Positions 7,013 through 15,845 of a DNA stretch of 36,955 bases are shown in pieces. The DNA is taken from the NCBI RefSeq assembly GCF_002913745.1, contig NZ_PPCG01000070.1, positions 1 to 36,955 of the forward strand. The letters run 5' to 3'. The position numbers and the translations under genes were made by a program. The notes under the pieces were generated by a model that was given only the letters and a program-made list of their open reading frames with translations, was not told where the DNA came from and made no database searches. Position 1 is the first letter of the stretch. Each line of letters opens with the position of its first letter. Origin of the DNA: Campylobacter concisus. Its GTDB lineage: Bacteria; Campylobacterota; Campylobacteria; Campylobacterales; Campylobacteraceae.

Positions 7013-8439
7013 TTATATCTTTTTATCGCCTCTACGATGACCTCTTCTAGGTCGTCATTTGGCTCTTTGTTCATATCGTCGTAGGTGTTTTCAAGGATAG
7101 TTTTTAAGTTTTTCTCAACGTAGCTAGTATCGAAAAATCCCCTTCTAAATTCCTTACTTTTGCTGATCGTTAGCAAAAATGGGATGATCGTTCGCACGCC
7201 CTCGATGGTAAATTCTTCAAGTGCTCTTTCAAGCTTATTTACAGCAAGATCGTAGTCGGTTGCTTTGACGATCAGTTTTGCGATGAGTGAGTCGTAAAAT
7301 GGCGGTATGGTGTAGTCCTTATAGACGTGGCTATCGACGCGCACAGATGGGCCAAGAGCTGGGTAGTAGCCCTCGATCGTGCCTGGTGCTGGGATGAAAT
7401 TCTCCCAGACATTCTCAGCCGTGATCCTTGCTTCTATCGCGTAGCCGCGCGGCTTGATGTCGCTTTGCTCGATCTCTAAAATTTCGCCCGCTGCGATCCT
7501 TATCTGCCTAACGACTAGGTCGTGGCCTGTGATCTCTTCAGTGATGCCGTGCTCCACTTGGATACGAGTGTTCATCTCCATGAAGTAAAAGTTGTTGTAG
7601 TCATCTAGCAAAAACTCGATAGTTCCTACGTTTGAGTAGCCTACAGCCTTTGCAGCAGCCACTGCGGTCACACCCATGATCTTTCTTAAATTTTCACTGA
7701 TTGATGGGCAAGGTGCGATCTCGATGATCTTTTGGTGACGCCTTTGGATAGAGCAGTCACGCTCGCAAAGGTGGATGATGTTGCCGTAGTTATCGCCTAA
7801 AATTTGAAACTCGATGTGGCGAGGATTGACGACAAGCTTCTCCATAAAAACTTCGTCGTTGTTAAAATACGCCTTAGCCTCTCTGGTGCATGACTCAAAG
7901 GCATCTTGCATATCCTCTTCTTGCCAAACCTCCCTGATGCCGCGACCACCACCACCACCGCTTGCTTTTAAGATGACTGGATAGCCGATGCGTCTAGCGT
8001 GCTCTTTTATGGCGTCCATGCTCTCATCATTTAGCTTTTCAGTGCCTGGCACTATCGGTATGCCGTTTTTCTTCATCAGATATCTAGCGATGTTTTTATC
8101 GCCCATTTTCTTGATGACTTCAGCCTTTGGACCGATGAAGATAAGCCCAGCGTCCTCAACTGCCTTTGCAAATTCGTAGTTTTCGCTTAAAAAGCCGTAT
8201 CCTGGGTGTATCGCGTCAGCTCCGCACTCTTTTGCAAGCTTTACGATAGCTTTGGCGTCAAGATAGCCCTTGATCGGATCTTCGCCCACTTGATAGGCCT
8301 CATCAGCGATCCTTACATGCAAGCACTCGCTGTCTGGCGCTGTGTAAATTCCTACGCTTTGGATGTGTAAATCCCTACAAGCTCTGACTATCCTAACTGC
8401 TATCTCACCACGATTTGCGATAAGAATTTTATGTATCAT
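7000..8439 (-). CDS. pycA: Pyruvate carboxylase subunit A (biotin carboxylase subunit)
   Basis: ATP-grasp biotin carboxylase, 479 residues. It carboxylates biotin on a partner subunit using bicarbonate and ATP. The N-terminal domain starts KILIANRGEIAVRI. The Gly-rich ATP loop is KASGGGGGRGIREV near residue 160, followed by FMEKLVVNPRHIEFQILGD and the active-site stretch MEMNTRIQVEHG near 290-301. Overall it resembles the C. jejuni PycA subunit more than AccC (from memory), and has a charged C-terminal tail. The partner pycB is not in this window. A notable change is Gly in place of the near-invariant Pro in QVEHP. Start ATG has AAAGGATAGCC upstream. The alternative, acetyl-CoA carboxylase AccC, is less likely because no accB is nearby. 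Confidence 0.88.
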   Translation of the reverse strand: MIHKILIANRGEIAVRIVRACRDLHIQSVGIYTAPDSECLHVRIADEAYQVGEDPIKGYLDAKAIVKLAKECGADAIHPGYGFLSENYEFAKAVEDAGLIFIGPKAEVIKKMGDKNIARYLMKKNGIPIVPGTEKLNDESMDAIKEHARRIGYPVILKASGGGGGRGIREVWQEEDMQDAFESCTREAKAYFNNDEVFMEKLVVNPRHIEFQILGDNYGNIIHLCERDCSIQRRHQKIIEIAPCPSISENLRKIMGVTAVAAAKAVGYSNVGTIEFLLDDYNNFYFMEMNTRIQVEHGITEEITGHDLVVRQIRIAAGEILEIEQSDIKPRGYAIEARITAENVWENFIPAPGTIEGYYPALGPSVRVDSHVYKDYTIPPFYDSLIAKLIVKATDYDLAVNKLERALEEFTIEGVRTIIPFLLTISKSKEFRRGFFDTSYVEKNLKTILENTYDDMNKEPNDDLEEVIVEAIKRYKKKR

Positions 8440-8516
8440 AGGCTATCCTTTTTGAGTTTTTCTTATCATATAACTATTCGTTTTATTTTTAGATAAATTT
8501 GTTAAGTCTGGTTTTA

Positions 8517-8553
8517 AAATTTGAGTGCAAAGGCTAAATTTACACTCAAATTT
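8517..8553 (-). terminator. 11-bp inverted repeat ending the envelope operon
   Basis: AAATTTGAGTG (8517-8527) and CACTCAAATTT (8543-8553) are perfect inverse copies, starting three bases after the stop of the exported-protein gene. On the minus strand the right arm ends in TTTTAAAA, a modest T tract. Confidence 0.6.
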
Positions 8554-8555
8554 CT

Positions 8556-9101
8556 TTATTTGCTGATGATTTGGGGAAAAGGTGTGGCTAGGGCTTTTTT
8601 GCTAAAATCTTGCGACTCGATCGTGAAATTTGTAGCAAATCTTTGAATGCCCTCTTTTTTATAAGCACGCCTTTGGATGGTAAAAAGGACTAAATTTCCG
8701 CCTTGTTTGGTGTAGCGATATATCGAGTGCTCGGCTGTTGGAGTGCCATTTAGGTTTGAAAATATCGTTATATCAAGATAAATTTCATTTGCGAGCGAGC
8801 CCTTTTTATAAGCCACTTTTAGCCCTTTTGCTTTTAGCTCTTTTAGATCATTTATCTTTTGCTCGACCGCTTGCTCTGGCGTAGCGTCAAATTTAAGGGT
8901 ATTTAGCGAGAGCATGTAGCTAAAACTATCTATCTTCTCGCCAGGGAGCAAATACTCCTGCGTGAATAAATTTGGCACAGGCTTGGCTGAGCCTGCTAGC
9001 GAGTAGAGTCTGTTGTCAAATTTTATCTGCATCGGCTCAAAATACTGAGTTGCTGCGAGCAAGAGCGCTGGCAAAGCGATAAATGCTAAAAATTTCTTCA
9101 T
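8556..9101 (-). CDS. Exported protein of unknown function
   Basis: I do not recognise this 181-residue protein. It begins MKKFLAFIALPALLLAATQY, a clear Sec signal peptide with likely cleavage after LLLA or LLAA, so the mature protein is probably periplasmic. No lipobox cysteine, membrane segment or catalytic motif is seen. The mature part is a mixed alpha/beta sequence, with a helix near residues 78-95 (ATPEQAVEQKINDLKELKAK) and then strands. The chosen ATG at 9101 has AAAGGAAATTG before it. It is the last gene of the glmM-lspA-TM2-hemJ run, nine bases after hemJ, and ends at a hairpin. Confidence 0.85.
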   Translation of the reverse strand: MKKFLAFIALPALLLAATQYFEPMQIKFDNRLYSLAGSAKPVPNLFTQEYLLPGEKIDSFSYMLSLNTLKFDATPEQAVEQKINDLKELKAKGLKVAYKKGSLANEIYLDITIFSNLNGTPTAEHSIYRYTKQGGNLVLFTIQRRAYKKEGIQRFATNFTIESQDFSKKALATPFPQIISK

Positions 9102-9110
9102 CAATTTCCT

Positions 9111-9545
9111 TTAAAATGGATTTACTATCATTACCCAGATGATGATGAGCATCGCGATAGTTGGCACTTCGTTGTAAGCTCTAAAGAAGATGCCACTTTT
9201 GTTACAGCGTTTTTCTTTGAGCTGCTTCATGTAGCGTCCAAGGTCTAGGTGATAGATAGCCATTAAGATGACAACTAAAATTTTGACGTGGATGTGACCA
9301 GTTTTTATAAGATCAGGCATCGCGATAAGTATCAATATACCAGTGACAAATGAGCCAATGAGCGCTACCCAGCCGATGTAGTGATACATCTTGTACTCCA
9401 TCACCTCAACCACTTTTACAAAGTCTGGCTTGTCCATATTTTCTACGTGATAAACGTAGAGCCTTGGCTGATAAAACAGCACTGCCATCCACGAGATGAA
9501 AAACAAATAGTGGAGGTATTTTAAGTAAAGATAATATTCTGCCAT
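9111..9545 (-). CDS. hemJ: Protoporphyrinogen oxidase HemJ
   Basis: HemJ (formerly UPF0093) is an inner-membrane heme-b enzyme that oxidises protoporphyrinogen IX to protoporphyrin IX in bacteria lacking HemG or HemY. The 144-residue length is typical, with about four membrane helices. The N-terminal YLKYLHYLFFISWMAVLFY holds the conserved His of the family, and QPRLYVYH and YHLDLGRYMKQL follow the family pattern. The C-terminus ends NEVPTIAMLIIIWVMIVNPF. The ATG has GGAGACGTT upstream. It follows the TM2/SHOCT gene by about ten bases in the same operon. Confidence 0.9.
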   Translation of the reverse strand: MAEYYLYLKYLHYLFFISWMAVLFYQPRLYVYHVENMDKPDFVKVVEVMEYKMYHYIGWVALIGSFVTGILILIAMPDLIKTGHIHVKILVVILMAIYHLDLGRYMKQLKEKRCNKSGIFFRAYNEVPTIAMLIIIWVMIVNPF

Positions 9546-9554
9546 AACGTCTCC

Positions 9555-9917
9555 TTATCTAAAAAGTATCTCTTTTCTAGCTTCAAATTCAGCCTTGCTG
9601 ATCGCACCACTCTCAAAAAGCTCGTAAAGCCTTTTTAAGTCATCTTCTTTATCTTTTAGTTTTAGTCTCTCTTTTAGCTCGACTTTTTGTAAATTTTTTT
9701 CAACATAAGCGCCAACCAAAAATGCATCGATAATCCACCAAATGCCCCAAATAGCCAAAAATAAGTAGCCAATGAGGATGATTTGCAAAGAGTAACCGAT
9801 AAAAAATAACCCCATCATCAAAAAGCCAGTGATAAATTTACCAAGGTAAATTCTATGCACTCCAAGCCAGCCAGTAAGTAGCCAAAGCGCGTATGCGACG
9901 TAGATATTATTTCCCAC
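9555..9917 (-). CDS. TM2 domain protein with C-terminal SHOCT motif
   Basis: The 120-residue protein begins with a TM2 domain: YALWLLTGWLGVHRIYLGKF, two membrane helices separated by a short turn, then IWWIIDAFLV. A charged helix follows (KLKDKEDDLKRLYELFES), and the last 30 residues fit the SHOCT pattern (LYELFESGAISKAEFEARK). Both are small modules of unknown biochemical role, and SHOCT is often found at the ends of membrane proteins. The start is GTG inside the last codons of lspA, with AAAGGAGAGAGA directly before it, so translation is probably coupled to lspA. Confidence 0.85.
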   Translation of the reverse strand: MGNNIYVAYALWLLTGWLGVHRIYLGKFITGFLMMGLFFIGYSLQIILIGYLFLAIWGIWWIIDAFLVGAYVEKNLQKVELKERLKLKDKEDDLKRLYELFESGAISKAEFEARKEILFR

Positions 9918-10359
9918 TCTCTCTCCTTTTTCTAAAACTTTGCCAAAGTATCATCACGACGCAAAGATCGATCATCACATCAGCGAAGTTAAAGACCGCA
10001 AAGTTAAACCACTTGTGCCAAAAGACGTAATCCACGACGCCGCCATGGATAAATCTATCTGTGATATTTGAGCTGCCAGCTCCTAGCAAAGCTCCAAGCC
10101 AAATGGCATGCGAGCAAAGCAGCTTTTTTTCAACGACTAGATAGACAAAAACGCCTAAAATGAGGGCGATCTGGATAAATTTAAGCCACTCATCTAAAAA
10201 GGCAAACATCGAAAATGCAACGCCCTTGTTATATGTAAGAACTAGCGAAAAAAACTCGCCCTCCCACGAAAAACCATCTATAAATATCATTTTTATCGCT
10301 TGATCAACGATAAAAATGAGAAAAAATGCGATGAAAAATTTAATCAAATTTTTACGCAT
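9907..10359 (-). CDS. lspA: Lipoprotein signal peptidase (signal peptidase II)
   Basis: Inner-membrane aspartyl protease that cleaves the signal peptide of prolipoproteins before the lipid-modified cysteine. The 150-residue length is usual, with four membrane helices. The two catalytic aspartates lie in [15 protein letters not shown] (near residues 98-112) and [10 protein letters not shown] (near 122-131), and the FVYLVVEKK segment lies between helices. It overlaps the end of glmM by eight bases, suggesting coupled expression, and its own end overlaps the TM2 gene start. Confidence 0.96.
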   Translation of the reverse strand: MRKNLIKFFIAFFLIFIVDQAIKMIFIDGFSWEGEFFSLVLTYNKGVAFSMFAFLDEWLKFIQIALILGVFVYLVVEKKLLCSHAIWLGALLGAGSSNITDRFIHGGVVDYVFWHKWFNFAVFNFADVMIDLCVVMILWQSFRKRRESGK

Positions 10360-11692
10360 TTAGGGCTTTTATAAAAAATTTCTCAACTTCATCCATGCGT
10401 TTTTCAACTAAAGTTTGATTTTTACCCTCGAGCAAAAGTCTGATCAAATTTTCAGTGCCAGAGTATCTAAAGAGCGATCTTATGCCCTCTTTTGCAAGGC
10501 TAGCCTCAAGCTCTTTTAGCCCCTCTATCTTATCAAGCGGCTTTTTCTCTGTGATCTTTAAATTTAGTAAAATTTGTGGATACGGCTTTAGCTCGCCAAA
10601 AATTTCACTAGCTTTTTTGCCTTTTTTAAGCATCATCGCAACGACTTGCATCGAAGTAACAAGGCCGTCGCCAGTCTTGGCGTAGTCGTTAAATATGACA
10701 TGACCGCTTTGCTCTCCGCCAAAATTTATGCCATTTTCTTTCATCATCTCAAGCACGTATTTATCGCCTACGTTTGAGCGAAGTAGCTTGATCTTGTGAG
10801 CTTTTAGATAGTCATCAAGTGCGGCGTTACTCATTACTGTAGCCACGATAGCTCCACCTTTTAGTGCCTTTTGCTCGTGTAAAAATGCTGCAAGTGAGCC
10901 AAGTATCGCATCTCCATGCACAACTTCGCCGTTTTCATCGACAACGACAAGTCTATCAGCATCGCCGTCAAATGCAAAGCCGATGTCAGCACGAAGCCTT
11001 TTTACCTCGCTTACTAGATCTTCTGGGTGAAGTGCGCCACAGTTTTGGTTGATGTTGCTACCATTTGGCTCGTCGTTTATGACGATGACGTCGGCTCCAA
11101 GCTCGCTAAATACAGTTGGTGCGACCTTGTAAGCAGCTCCGTTTGCCACGTCTAAAACTACCCGTAAATTCTTTAAATTTAGCTCTTTTGGGAATGAATT
11201 TTTGATCTGCACGATATATCTGCCGATAACATCGTCGATCCTCTTGTTTGCGCCGATCTCTGTCATCGTCTTTTGGGCGTTTGCGATGAGCTCGTCATCG
11301 TAGAAGATTTTTTCTATCTCGGCCTCTATCGTCTCATCAAGCTTGTTGCCAAAGCTATCAAAAAATTTGATGCCGTTATCGTAGTATGGGTTGTGTGAGG
11401 CGCTTATCATTATGCCAGCGTCACAGCGCATATTTTCTGTTAAAAATGCGATCGCAGGCGTTGGCATAGGGCCTATTTGAAGGACATTGTAGCCAACTGC
11501 AGTTAGCCCTGCAACGATGGCAGTCTCTATCATATAGCCGCTTTTTCTAGTATCTTTTCCAACCAAAATCACATTTGTCGCTGAGGTCTTTCTGAAATAA
11601 ATTCCAGCTGCCATTGCAAGGCGCATAGATGTTTGAGCTGAAAGCTTTTCGCCAGCCTTACCACGAACTCCGTCTGTTCCAAAAAGTTTCAT
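10352..11692 (-). CDS. glmM: Phosphoglucosamine mutase
   Basis: Converts glucosamine-6-phosphate to glucosamine-1-phosphate, on the path to UDP-GlcNAc for peptidoglycan and LOS. From ATG at 11692 the protein has 446 residues, the standard GlmM length, and starts [15 protein letters not shown]. The phosphoserine loop is [17 protein letters not shown] near residue 100. The metal loop is FDGDADRL near 240, the sugar loop [10 protein letters not shown] near 325 and the phosphate site [12 protein letters not shown] near 410. An upstream in-frame start would add 17 unconserved residues. The chosen ATG has AAGGATAAATTG before it. A TGATAAAAT box (minus strand, about 11724-11732) is a possible -10. 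First gene of the envelope operon. Confidence 0.97.
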   Translation of the reverse strand: MKLFGTDGVRGKAGEKLSAQTSMRLAMAAGIYFRKTSATNVILVGKDTRKSGYMIETAIVAGLTAVGYNVLQIGPMPTPAIAFLTENMRCDAGIMISASHNPYYDNGIKFFDSFGNKLDETIEAEIEKIFYDDELIANAQKTMTEIGANKRIDDVIGRYIVQIKNSFPKELNLKNLRVVLDVANGAAYKVAPTVFSELGADVIVINDEPNGSNINQNCGALHPEDLVSEVKRLRADIGFAFDGDADRLVVVDENGEVVHGDAILGSLAAFLHEQKALKGGAIVATVMSNAALDDYLKAHKIKLLRSNVGDKYVLEMMKENGINFGGEQSGHVIFNDYAKTGDGLVTSMQVVAMMLKKGKKASEIFGELKPYPQILLNLKITEKKPLDKIEGLKELEASLAKEGIRSLFRYSGTENLIRLLLEGKNQTLVEKRMDEVEKFFIKALNA

Positions 11693-11812
11693 CAATTTAT
11701 CCTTTTTATTATAAAATGGTGCTATTTTATCAGAAATTATCAAATTTAAAATCTAAAATTTTATTTGTTTTAAAGCAGACTTAAATTCAGTTACAATTAA
11801 ATATATTTTTCA

Positions 11813-11818
11813 TATAAT
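11813..11818 (+). promoter_or_regulatory. -10 box of rpsT-prfA
   Basis: Perfect TATAAT, 32 bases before the rpsT ATG, preceded by an AT-rich stretch (AATATATTTTTCA), as is typical for strong Campylobacter promoters. Confidence 0.7.
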
Positions 11819-11849
11819 CACGGACTAAAATTATCAAAAAAGGTATATT

Positions 11850-12119
11850 ATGGCAAACCATAAATCTGCTGAAAAAAGAGCTAGACAAACTATAAAAAGA
11901 ACAGAAAGAAACAGATTTTACCGCACTAGACTTAAAAATATCACAAAAGCAGTGCGTGTAGCTGTAGAAGCTAAAGATCTAAATGCTGCAAATGAAGCTT
12001 TAAAAGTTGCTAATAAAAGCATCCACAGCTTCGTAAGTAGAGGCTTTTTGAAGAAACAAACTGCTGCTCGCCGCGTTAGTCGCCTTGCTCAATTAGTAAA
12101 TACTCTAAAAGCTGCTTAA
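11850..12119 (+). CDS. rpsT: 30S ribosomal protein S20
   Basis: Small 16S rRNA-binding protein of the 30S body. The 89 residues begin [20 protein letters not shown], the classic S20 start, and are strongly basic and helical throughout, ending [15 protein letters not shown]. The ribosome site AAAAAGG lies upstream. The gene is followed 14 bases later by prfA, so the two form an operon of translation genes driven from the TATAAT at 11813. Confidence 0.98.
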   Translation: MANHKSAEKRARQTIKRTERNRFYRTRLKNITKAVRVAVEAKDLNAANEALKVANKSIHSFVSRGFLKKQTAARRVSRLAQLVNTLKAA

Positions 12120-12133
12120 TCTATTAAATTTTA

Positions 12134-13201
12134 ATGTTTGCTGATAAACTTCATCCATTTTTGGATCGCTATGATGAAATTTCTACGCTTCTGAGCGATC
12201 CAAATATGGCAAACGATATCGAAAAGATGACAAAGCTTTCAAAAGAGCAATCATCTATCGAACCAGTCGCAACTGCTGCAAAAAAATATCTACAAATTCT
12301 AAACGACATCGAAGAGAATAAAGCCCTACTTGAGGACTCTGAGCTTGGCGAGCTTGCAAAAGATGAGCTTAAAAATTTAGAAATTTCAAGAGAGAAGCTT
12401 GAAGAAGAGATCAAAATTTTACTTCTTCCAAAAGATCCAAACGATGATAAAAATATATTTTTAGAAATTCGCGCAGGCACCGGTGGTGACGAGGCTGCAC
12501 TATTTGTTGGAGATCTTTTTAATGCTTACATTAGATATGCGGAGCTTCGTGGATATAAATTTGAGATCGTTAGCCAAAGTGAGGGCAACACTGGCGGCTT
12601 TAAAGAGATCATCGTGCTTATAAAGGGTAAAGGCGCTTACTCTAGACTAAAATTTGAAGGTGGCACGCATAGGGTTCAGCGCGTACCAGAGACTGAGAGC
12701 CAGGGCAGAGTGCATACTTCGGCTGTGACTGTGGCTATCATGCCAGAGGTTGAAGACAGCGAGATCGAGATCAACCCAAATGATATAAGAGTTGATGTTA
12801 TGAGAAGCTCGGGCCACGGCGGTCAGTCAGTAAATACAACTGATAGTGCCGTTAGGATCACGCACATACCAACAGGACTTGTTGTCACAAACCAAGACGG
12901 CAAGAGCCAGCACAAAAACAAAGAAGCTGCGATGAAGGTGCTAAAAGCTAGACTTTACGAGATGCAAGAGCAAGAGAGACTTGCTAAAGAGACTAGCGAG
13001 CGCAAGAGTCAAGTCGGCACTGGAGACCGCTCAGGCAGGATAAGAACTTATAACTACCCGCAAAACCGCATAAGCGATCACCGCATAAATTTAACGCTTT
13101 ACCGTCTTGATGCGATCATGGCTGCAGGATTATTTGACGAAATCATCGAGCCGCTTATCACTCACTATCAAGCAGAAGCAATGCTTGAAGCTGGCATTTA
13201 A
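12134..13201 (+). CDS. prfA: Peptide chain release factor 1
   Basis: Recognises UAA and UAG and releases the finished peptide. The 355 residues are of usual length. An N-terminal helical domain is followed by [19 protein letters not shown] near residue 113, domain 2 with the PAT-like tripeptide region, and the catalytic GGQ in [20 protein letters not shown] near 230. The C-terminal basic stretch [20 protein letters not shown] is typical. It is RF1 rather than RF2 by length and by the absence of the RF2 programmed frameshift. The spacer to rpsT has no good Shine-Dalgarno sequence, so it may depend on coupling. Confidence 0.97.
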   Translation: MFADKLHPFLDRYDEISTLLSDPNMANDIEKMTKLSKEQSSIEPVATAAKKYLQILNDIEENKALLEDSELGELAKDELKNLEISREKLEEEIKILLLPKDPNDDKNIFLEIRAGTGGDEAALFVGDLFNAYIRYAELRGYKFEIVSQSEGNTGGFKEIIVLIKGKGAYSRLKFEGGTHRVQRVPETESQGRVHTSAVTVAIMPEVEDSEIEINPNDIRVDVMRSSGHGGQSVNTTDSAVRITHIPTGLVVTNQDGKSQHKNKEAAMKVLKARLYEMQEQERLAKETSERKSQVGTGDRSGRIRTYNYPQNRISDHRINLTLYRLDAIMAAGLFDEIIEPLITHYQAEAMLEAGI

Positions 13202-13249
13202 GCCTAAAATTTATAAATTCTCACTAAGTCATTAAAAATCAAAAATCTA

Positions 13250-13301
13250 CAAACTAAGATCTAAAGTCATCTGATCTTGAAATGATCTTAGTTTGCCTGT
13301 T
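13250..13301 (+). terminator. Hairpin after prfA
   Basis: CAAACTAAGATC (13250-13261) is perfectly inverted in GATCTTAGTTTG (13284-13295) across a 22-base loop, followed by CCTGTTTTATAATAAAA. It is a probable terminator of rpsT-prfA. The loop is longer than usual. Confidence 0.55.
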
Positions 13302-13475
13302 TTATAATAAAAAATAATATTTATTCAATATATTTTTCAAAAATAATTTAAATTAAATTTTTAGATTTTAGTTAATTTAGCGCGATATTTTGGGCTTTGG
13401 TAAATTATAAATCCTTACTTGTGATATTAAAAAATTTTATTAATTGATCATAAGTTCGCATTAATAATAATACTC

Positions 13476-13481
13476 TATAAT
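13476..13481 (+). promoter_or_regulatory. -10 box of the double-Mop gene
   Basis: Perfect TATAAT, 33 bases before the ATG at 13515. The ribosome site AAGGAGAAAAT lies just before the start. Confidence 0.65.
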
Positions 13482-13514
13482 ACCCAAACATTAAATCAAA
13501 AATAAGGAGAAAAT

Positions 13515-13934
13515 ATGTCACTAAGTGCAAGAAATCAACTAAATGTTGAGATATCAGAAGTAAGAACAGGTGCGGTAAATTCGTTAATAGCTGGCAAACT
13601 AGCAGGTGGTGAAGTGCTAAAAGCAACTATTACAGTTGATAGCGAGAAAGCTCTTGATCTTAAAGTTGGTAAAAAAGCTATATTTTTATTCAAAGCTTCA
13701 AGCGTTATCGTTTCAAAAGACGACAGCATCAAGCTTAGCGCAACAAATCAAATCAAAGGCGTTGTTAGCGAGATAAAAGACGGCGCTGTAAATGCTGAGG
13801 TTATCATTGATGCAAATGGCAGCAAAATTTCAGCTATCATCACAAGAGAGTCAGTTCAAAACTTGGCTTTAAAAGCAGGTGACAAAGTAACTGCTATCAT
13901 CAAAGCAACTCAAATCATAGTTGGTGTTAAATAA
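13515..13934 (+). CDS. Double-Mop molybdate/tungstate-binding protein (molbindin)
   Basis: The 139 residues consist of two tandem Mop (TOBE-type) domains of about 69 residues. The first is LSARNQLNVEISEVRTGAVN with KLAGGEVLKATIT and IFLFKASSVIV. The second is LSATNQIKGVVSEIKDGAVN with DANGSKISAIIT and TAIIKATQIIVGV. Mop domains assemble into oligomers that bind molybdate or tungstate in the cytoplasm for storage or buffering, supplying molybdo- or tungsto-enzymes. There is no signal peptide and no DNA-binding domain, so this is not a ModE regulator. It is a single-gene unit with its own promoter. No modABC or tupABC genes are within the window, so its oxyanion supply is encoded elsewhere. Confidence 0.9.
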   Translation: MSLSARNQLNVEISEVRTGAVNSLIAGKLAGGEVLKATITVDSEKALDLKVGKKAIFLFKASSVIVSKDDSIKLSATNQIKGVVSEIKDGAVNAEVIIDANGSKISAIITRESVQNLALKAGDKVTAIIKATQIIVGVK

Positions 13935-14273
13935 TTTTTCGGGGCAAATTTGCTCCGATCTACCTTTAAACTAATATTTTTTATTAAGTTATAAAAGAAA
14001 ATCCTCCCAAAAATCTAAAAAATTAATTAATACTTATTTTTTGTAAATTTAAAAATAAAATCTCCAAATTTTATACTAAATTTACTTTAATTGTCTATAT
14101 AGCGTAAATATAAAGTCAAATTTGAATAAAAATAGTGTCAATAAATATTACCAAACTACGCTCTAATCGCACTTAGCTTTAATAAAGTTTAATTTAAAAA
14201 ACTAATTAGACTATTTTAATAAAAAAGTCGTATAATCTAGTTAGTGAATATCTTACTTCAAAGGAGAGAGAGC
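13935..14273. other. Intergenic region, double-Mop gene to flavoprotein
   Basis: A 339-base A/T-rich spacer. It begins with a hairpin (13939-13958, TCGGGGCAAATTTGCTCCGA, one G-T pair, no T tract after it on the plus strand) that could mark the end of the Mop transcript. It ends with the flavoprotein promoter. Nothing else was recognised in it. Confidence 0.65.
14231..14236 (+). promoter_or_regulatory. -10 box of the Tat flavoprotein gene
   Basis: Perfect TATAAT in GTCGTATAATCTAG, 37 bases before the ATG at 14274. The strong ribosome site AAAGGAGAGAGAGC directly precedes that ATG. Confidence 0.7.
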
Positions 14274-15839
14274 ATGAAAAATTCAGGTTTATCTAGAAGA
14301 GATTTTGTGAAATTTAGCGCTATCGGAGCCACGGCACTTGGCATGGGCGCTACAAATTTAATGGCCAGCCCAATGAACGAAAAAGATGTCAAATGGGACG
14401 AGGAGTATGACGTAGTCATCATCGGCTCAGGCTTTGCGGCTCTTGCTGCTGGTGTCACATCAGCCAAAAAAGGCAACAAAGTCGTTTTGATCGAAAAGAT
14501 GGGCCGCACAGGTGGCAACTCTGTCATCAACGGCGGAATTTTTGCCGTTCCAAATAGCGACATGCAAAAGAAAGCTGGCATCAAAGATAGCACCGAGCTA
14601 TTTATCAAAGACTGCTTGAAAGCAGGCCGCGGCATCAACCACGTTGATCTTTTGGCAAAGATCGGCGAGAGAGCGCAAGATGCCTACAAGCTCACACTTG
14701 ATTGTGGTGCAAAATATATCGATCAGATCACTCACGCAGGTGGTCACTCAGTGCCAAGAAGCCTTCAAACAGAGGTCGGTAGCGGCGCTGGCATCGTGCT
14801 TCCTATGACTGCGACATTTGAAAAGTTAGAAGGCGCGTCGATCAAAAAAAGGACAAAATTTGATGATTTTGTCTTTGACGACAAGGGCGCAGTTGTGGGT
14901 GTCATCGTCAGAGAAAACTACAAATTTGATGGCAATTTGATGAGCGATGACGTCGAAAACAAAGGCGGCGATACAAAATATATAAAAGCTAAAAAGGGCG
15001 TTGTGCTAGCAGCTGGCGGCTTTTGTAGAGATAAAATTTTTAGGCGACTTCAAGATCCAAGGATCACACCTGAGACAGACTCGACAAACCAACCTGGCTC
15101 AACAGCAGGCGCGCTTTTAGCGGCATTTAGAGCGGGTGCTTATCCAGTTCAGCCAAGCTGGATACAATACGGCCCTTGGGGATGTGCCGATGAGACAGGC
15201 TTTGGCGTGGGATCGATGTTTAACGTAAATGGAGCTTTTCCGTTTGGAATTTCAGTCGATCCAAGAACTGGCAAACGCTACATGAACGAGCTGGCTGACC
15301 GCAGGACAAGAACTGAAGCGATGTTTAAAGTCATTCATGAAAAAGGCGAAGATGATAAAAACTTCCCTATCAACTTCTGCGACTCAAGAGCCCTTACTCA
15401 CATGCTCCCAAGCCACTATGAAAAGGCTATCGCAGCTGGAATTTGCAAGAAATTTGACACACTTGATGCCTTGGCAGCTGAGTATAAGATCCCAGTTGAT
15501 GAGCTTAAAAAAACGGTCGCAAGATACAATGAATTTGTTAAAAAAGGCGTCGATGAGGACTTTGGCAAGCCAGTTGTTGCGACTACGACAAAGGGTATTG
15601 ATATTTCGGTTCCGCCATTTTACGCAGAGCGTGGCACGCCAAAAGTTCACCACACAATGGGTGGCCTAAATATCAACACAAAAGCGCAAGTCATGAACTC
15701 TCAAACAGCTATGCCTATACCAAATTTATATGCAGCTGGCGAGATCACTGGTGGCGTTCACGGAGCCAGCCGTCTAGGATCAGTGGCTATTACTGATTGC
15801 TTGACATTTGGTATGATCGCTGCTGAGACTATCGGCTAA
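14274..15839 (+). CDS. Tat-exported FAD-dependent reductase, flavocytochrome c / fumarate reductase-like flavoprotein subunit
   Basis: 521-residue periplasmic flavoprotein of the Fcc3/urocanate/methacrylate reductase group. The twin-arginine signal LSRRDFVKFSAIGATALGMG is at residues 5-24. The FAD Rossmann motif is VVIIGSGFAALAAG near 45, with GRTGGNSVINGG after it. The C-terminal FAD contacts are HHTMGGLNIN and GEITGGVHGASRLGSVA. Tat export fits a protein folded with FAD before transport. NELADRR aligns with the region holding the catalytic Arg in fumarate reductases, but the QxHPT substrate motif is replaced by IQYGPWG, so fumarate is probably not the substrate. There is no heme CxxCH in this protein and no cytochrome gene next to it. 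An upstream GTG start lacks a ribosome site. Confidence 0.88.
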   Translation: MKNSGLSRRDFVKFSAIGATALGMGATNLMASPMNEKDVKWDEEYDVVIIGSGFAALAAGVTSAKKGNKVVLIEKMGRTGGNSVINGGIFAVPNSDMQKKAGIKDSTELFIKDCLKAGRGINHVDLLAKIGERAQDAYKLTLDCGAKYIDQITHAGGHSVPRSLQTEVGSGAGIVLPMTATFEKLEGASIKKRTKFDDFVFDDKGAVVGVIVRENYKFDGNLMSDDVENKGGDTKYIKAKKGVVLAAGGFCRDKIFRRLQDPRITPETDSTNQPGSTAGALLAAFRAGAYPVQPSWIQYGPWGCADETGFGVGSMFNVNGAFPFGISVDPRTGKRYMNELADRRTRTEAMFKVIHEKGEDDKNFPINFCDSRALTHMLPSHYEKAIAAGICKKFDTLDALAAEYKIPVDELKKTVARYNEFVKKGVDEDFGKPVVATTTKGIDISVPPFYAERGTPKVHHTMGGLNINTKAQVMNSQTAMPIPNLYAAGEITGGVHGASRLGSVAITDCLTFGMIAAETIG

Positions 15840-15845
15840 AACTAC

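Larger units (their letters stand above)
13202..13514. other. Intergenic region, prfA to the double-Mop gene
   Basis: A 313-base AT-rich spacer. It holds a long hairpin near 13250-13295 and a TATAAT at 13476-13481. No coding signal was seen in the remaining A/T-rich sequence. Confidence 0.7.

Noticed and set aside
11693-11743. Earlier start for GlmM
   Set aside because: It adds 17 residues not typical of GlmM, while the ATG at 11692 has AAGGATAAATTG and the canonical N-terminus.
14244-14273. Earlier GTG start for the Tat flavoprotein
   Set aside because: It would lie at or near the expected transcription start and has no ribosome site. The ATG at 14274 has AAAGGAGAG and gives a proper twin-arginine signal.
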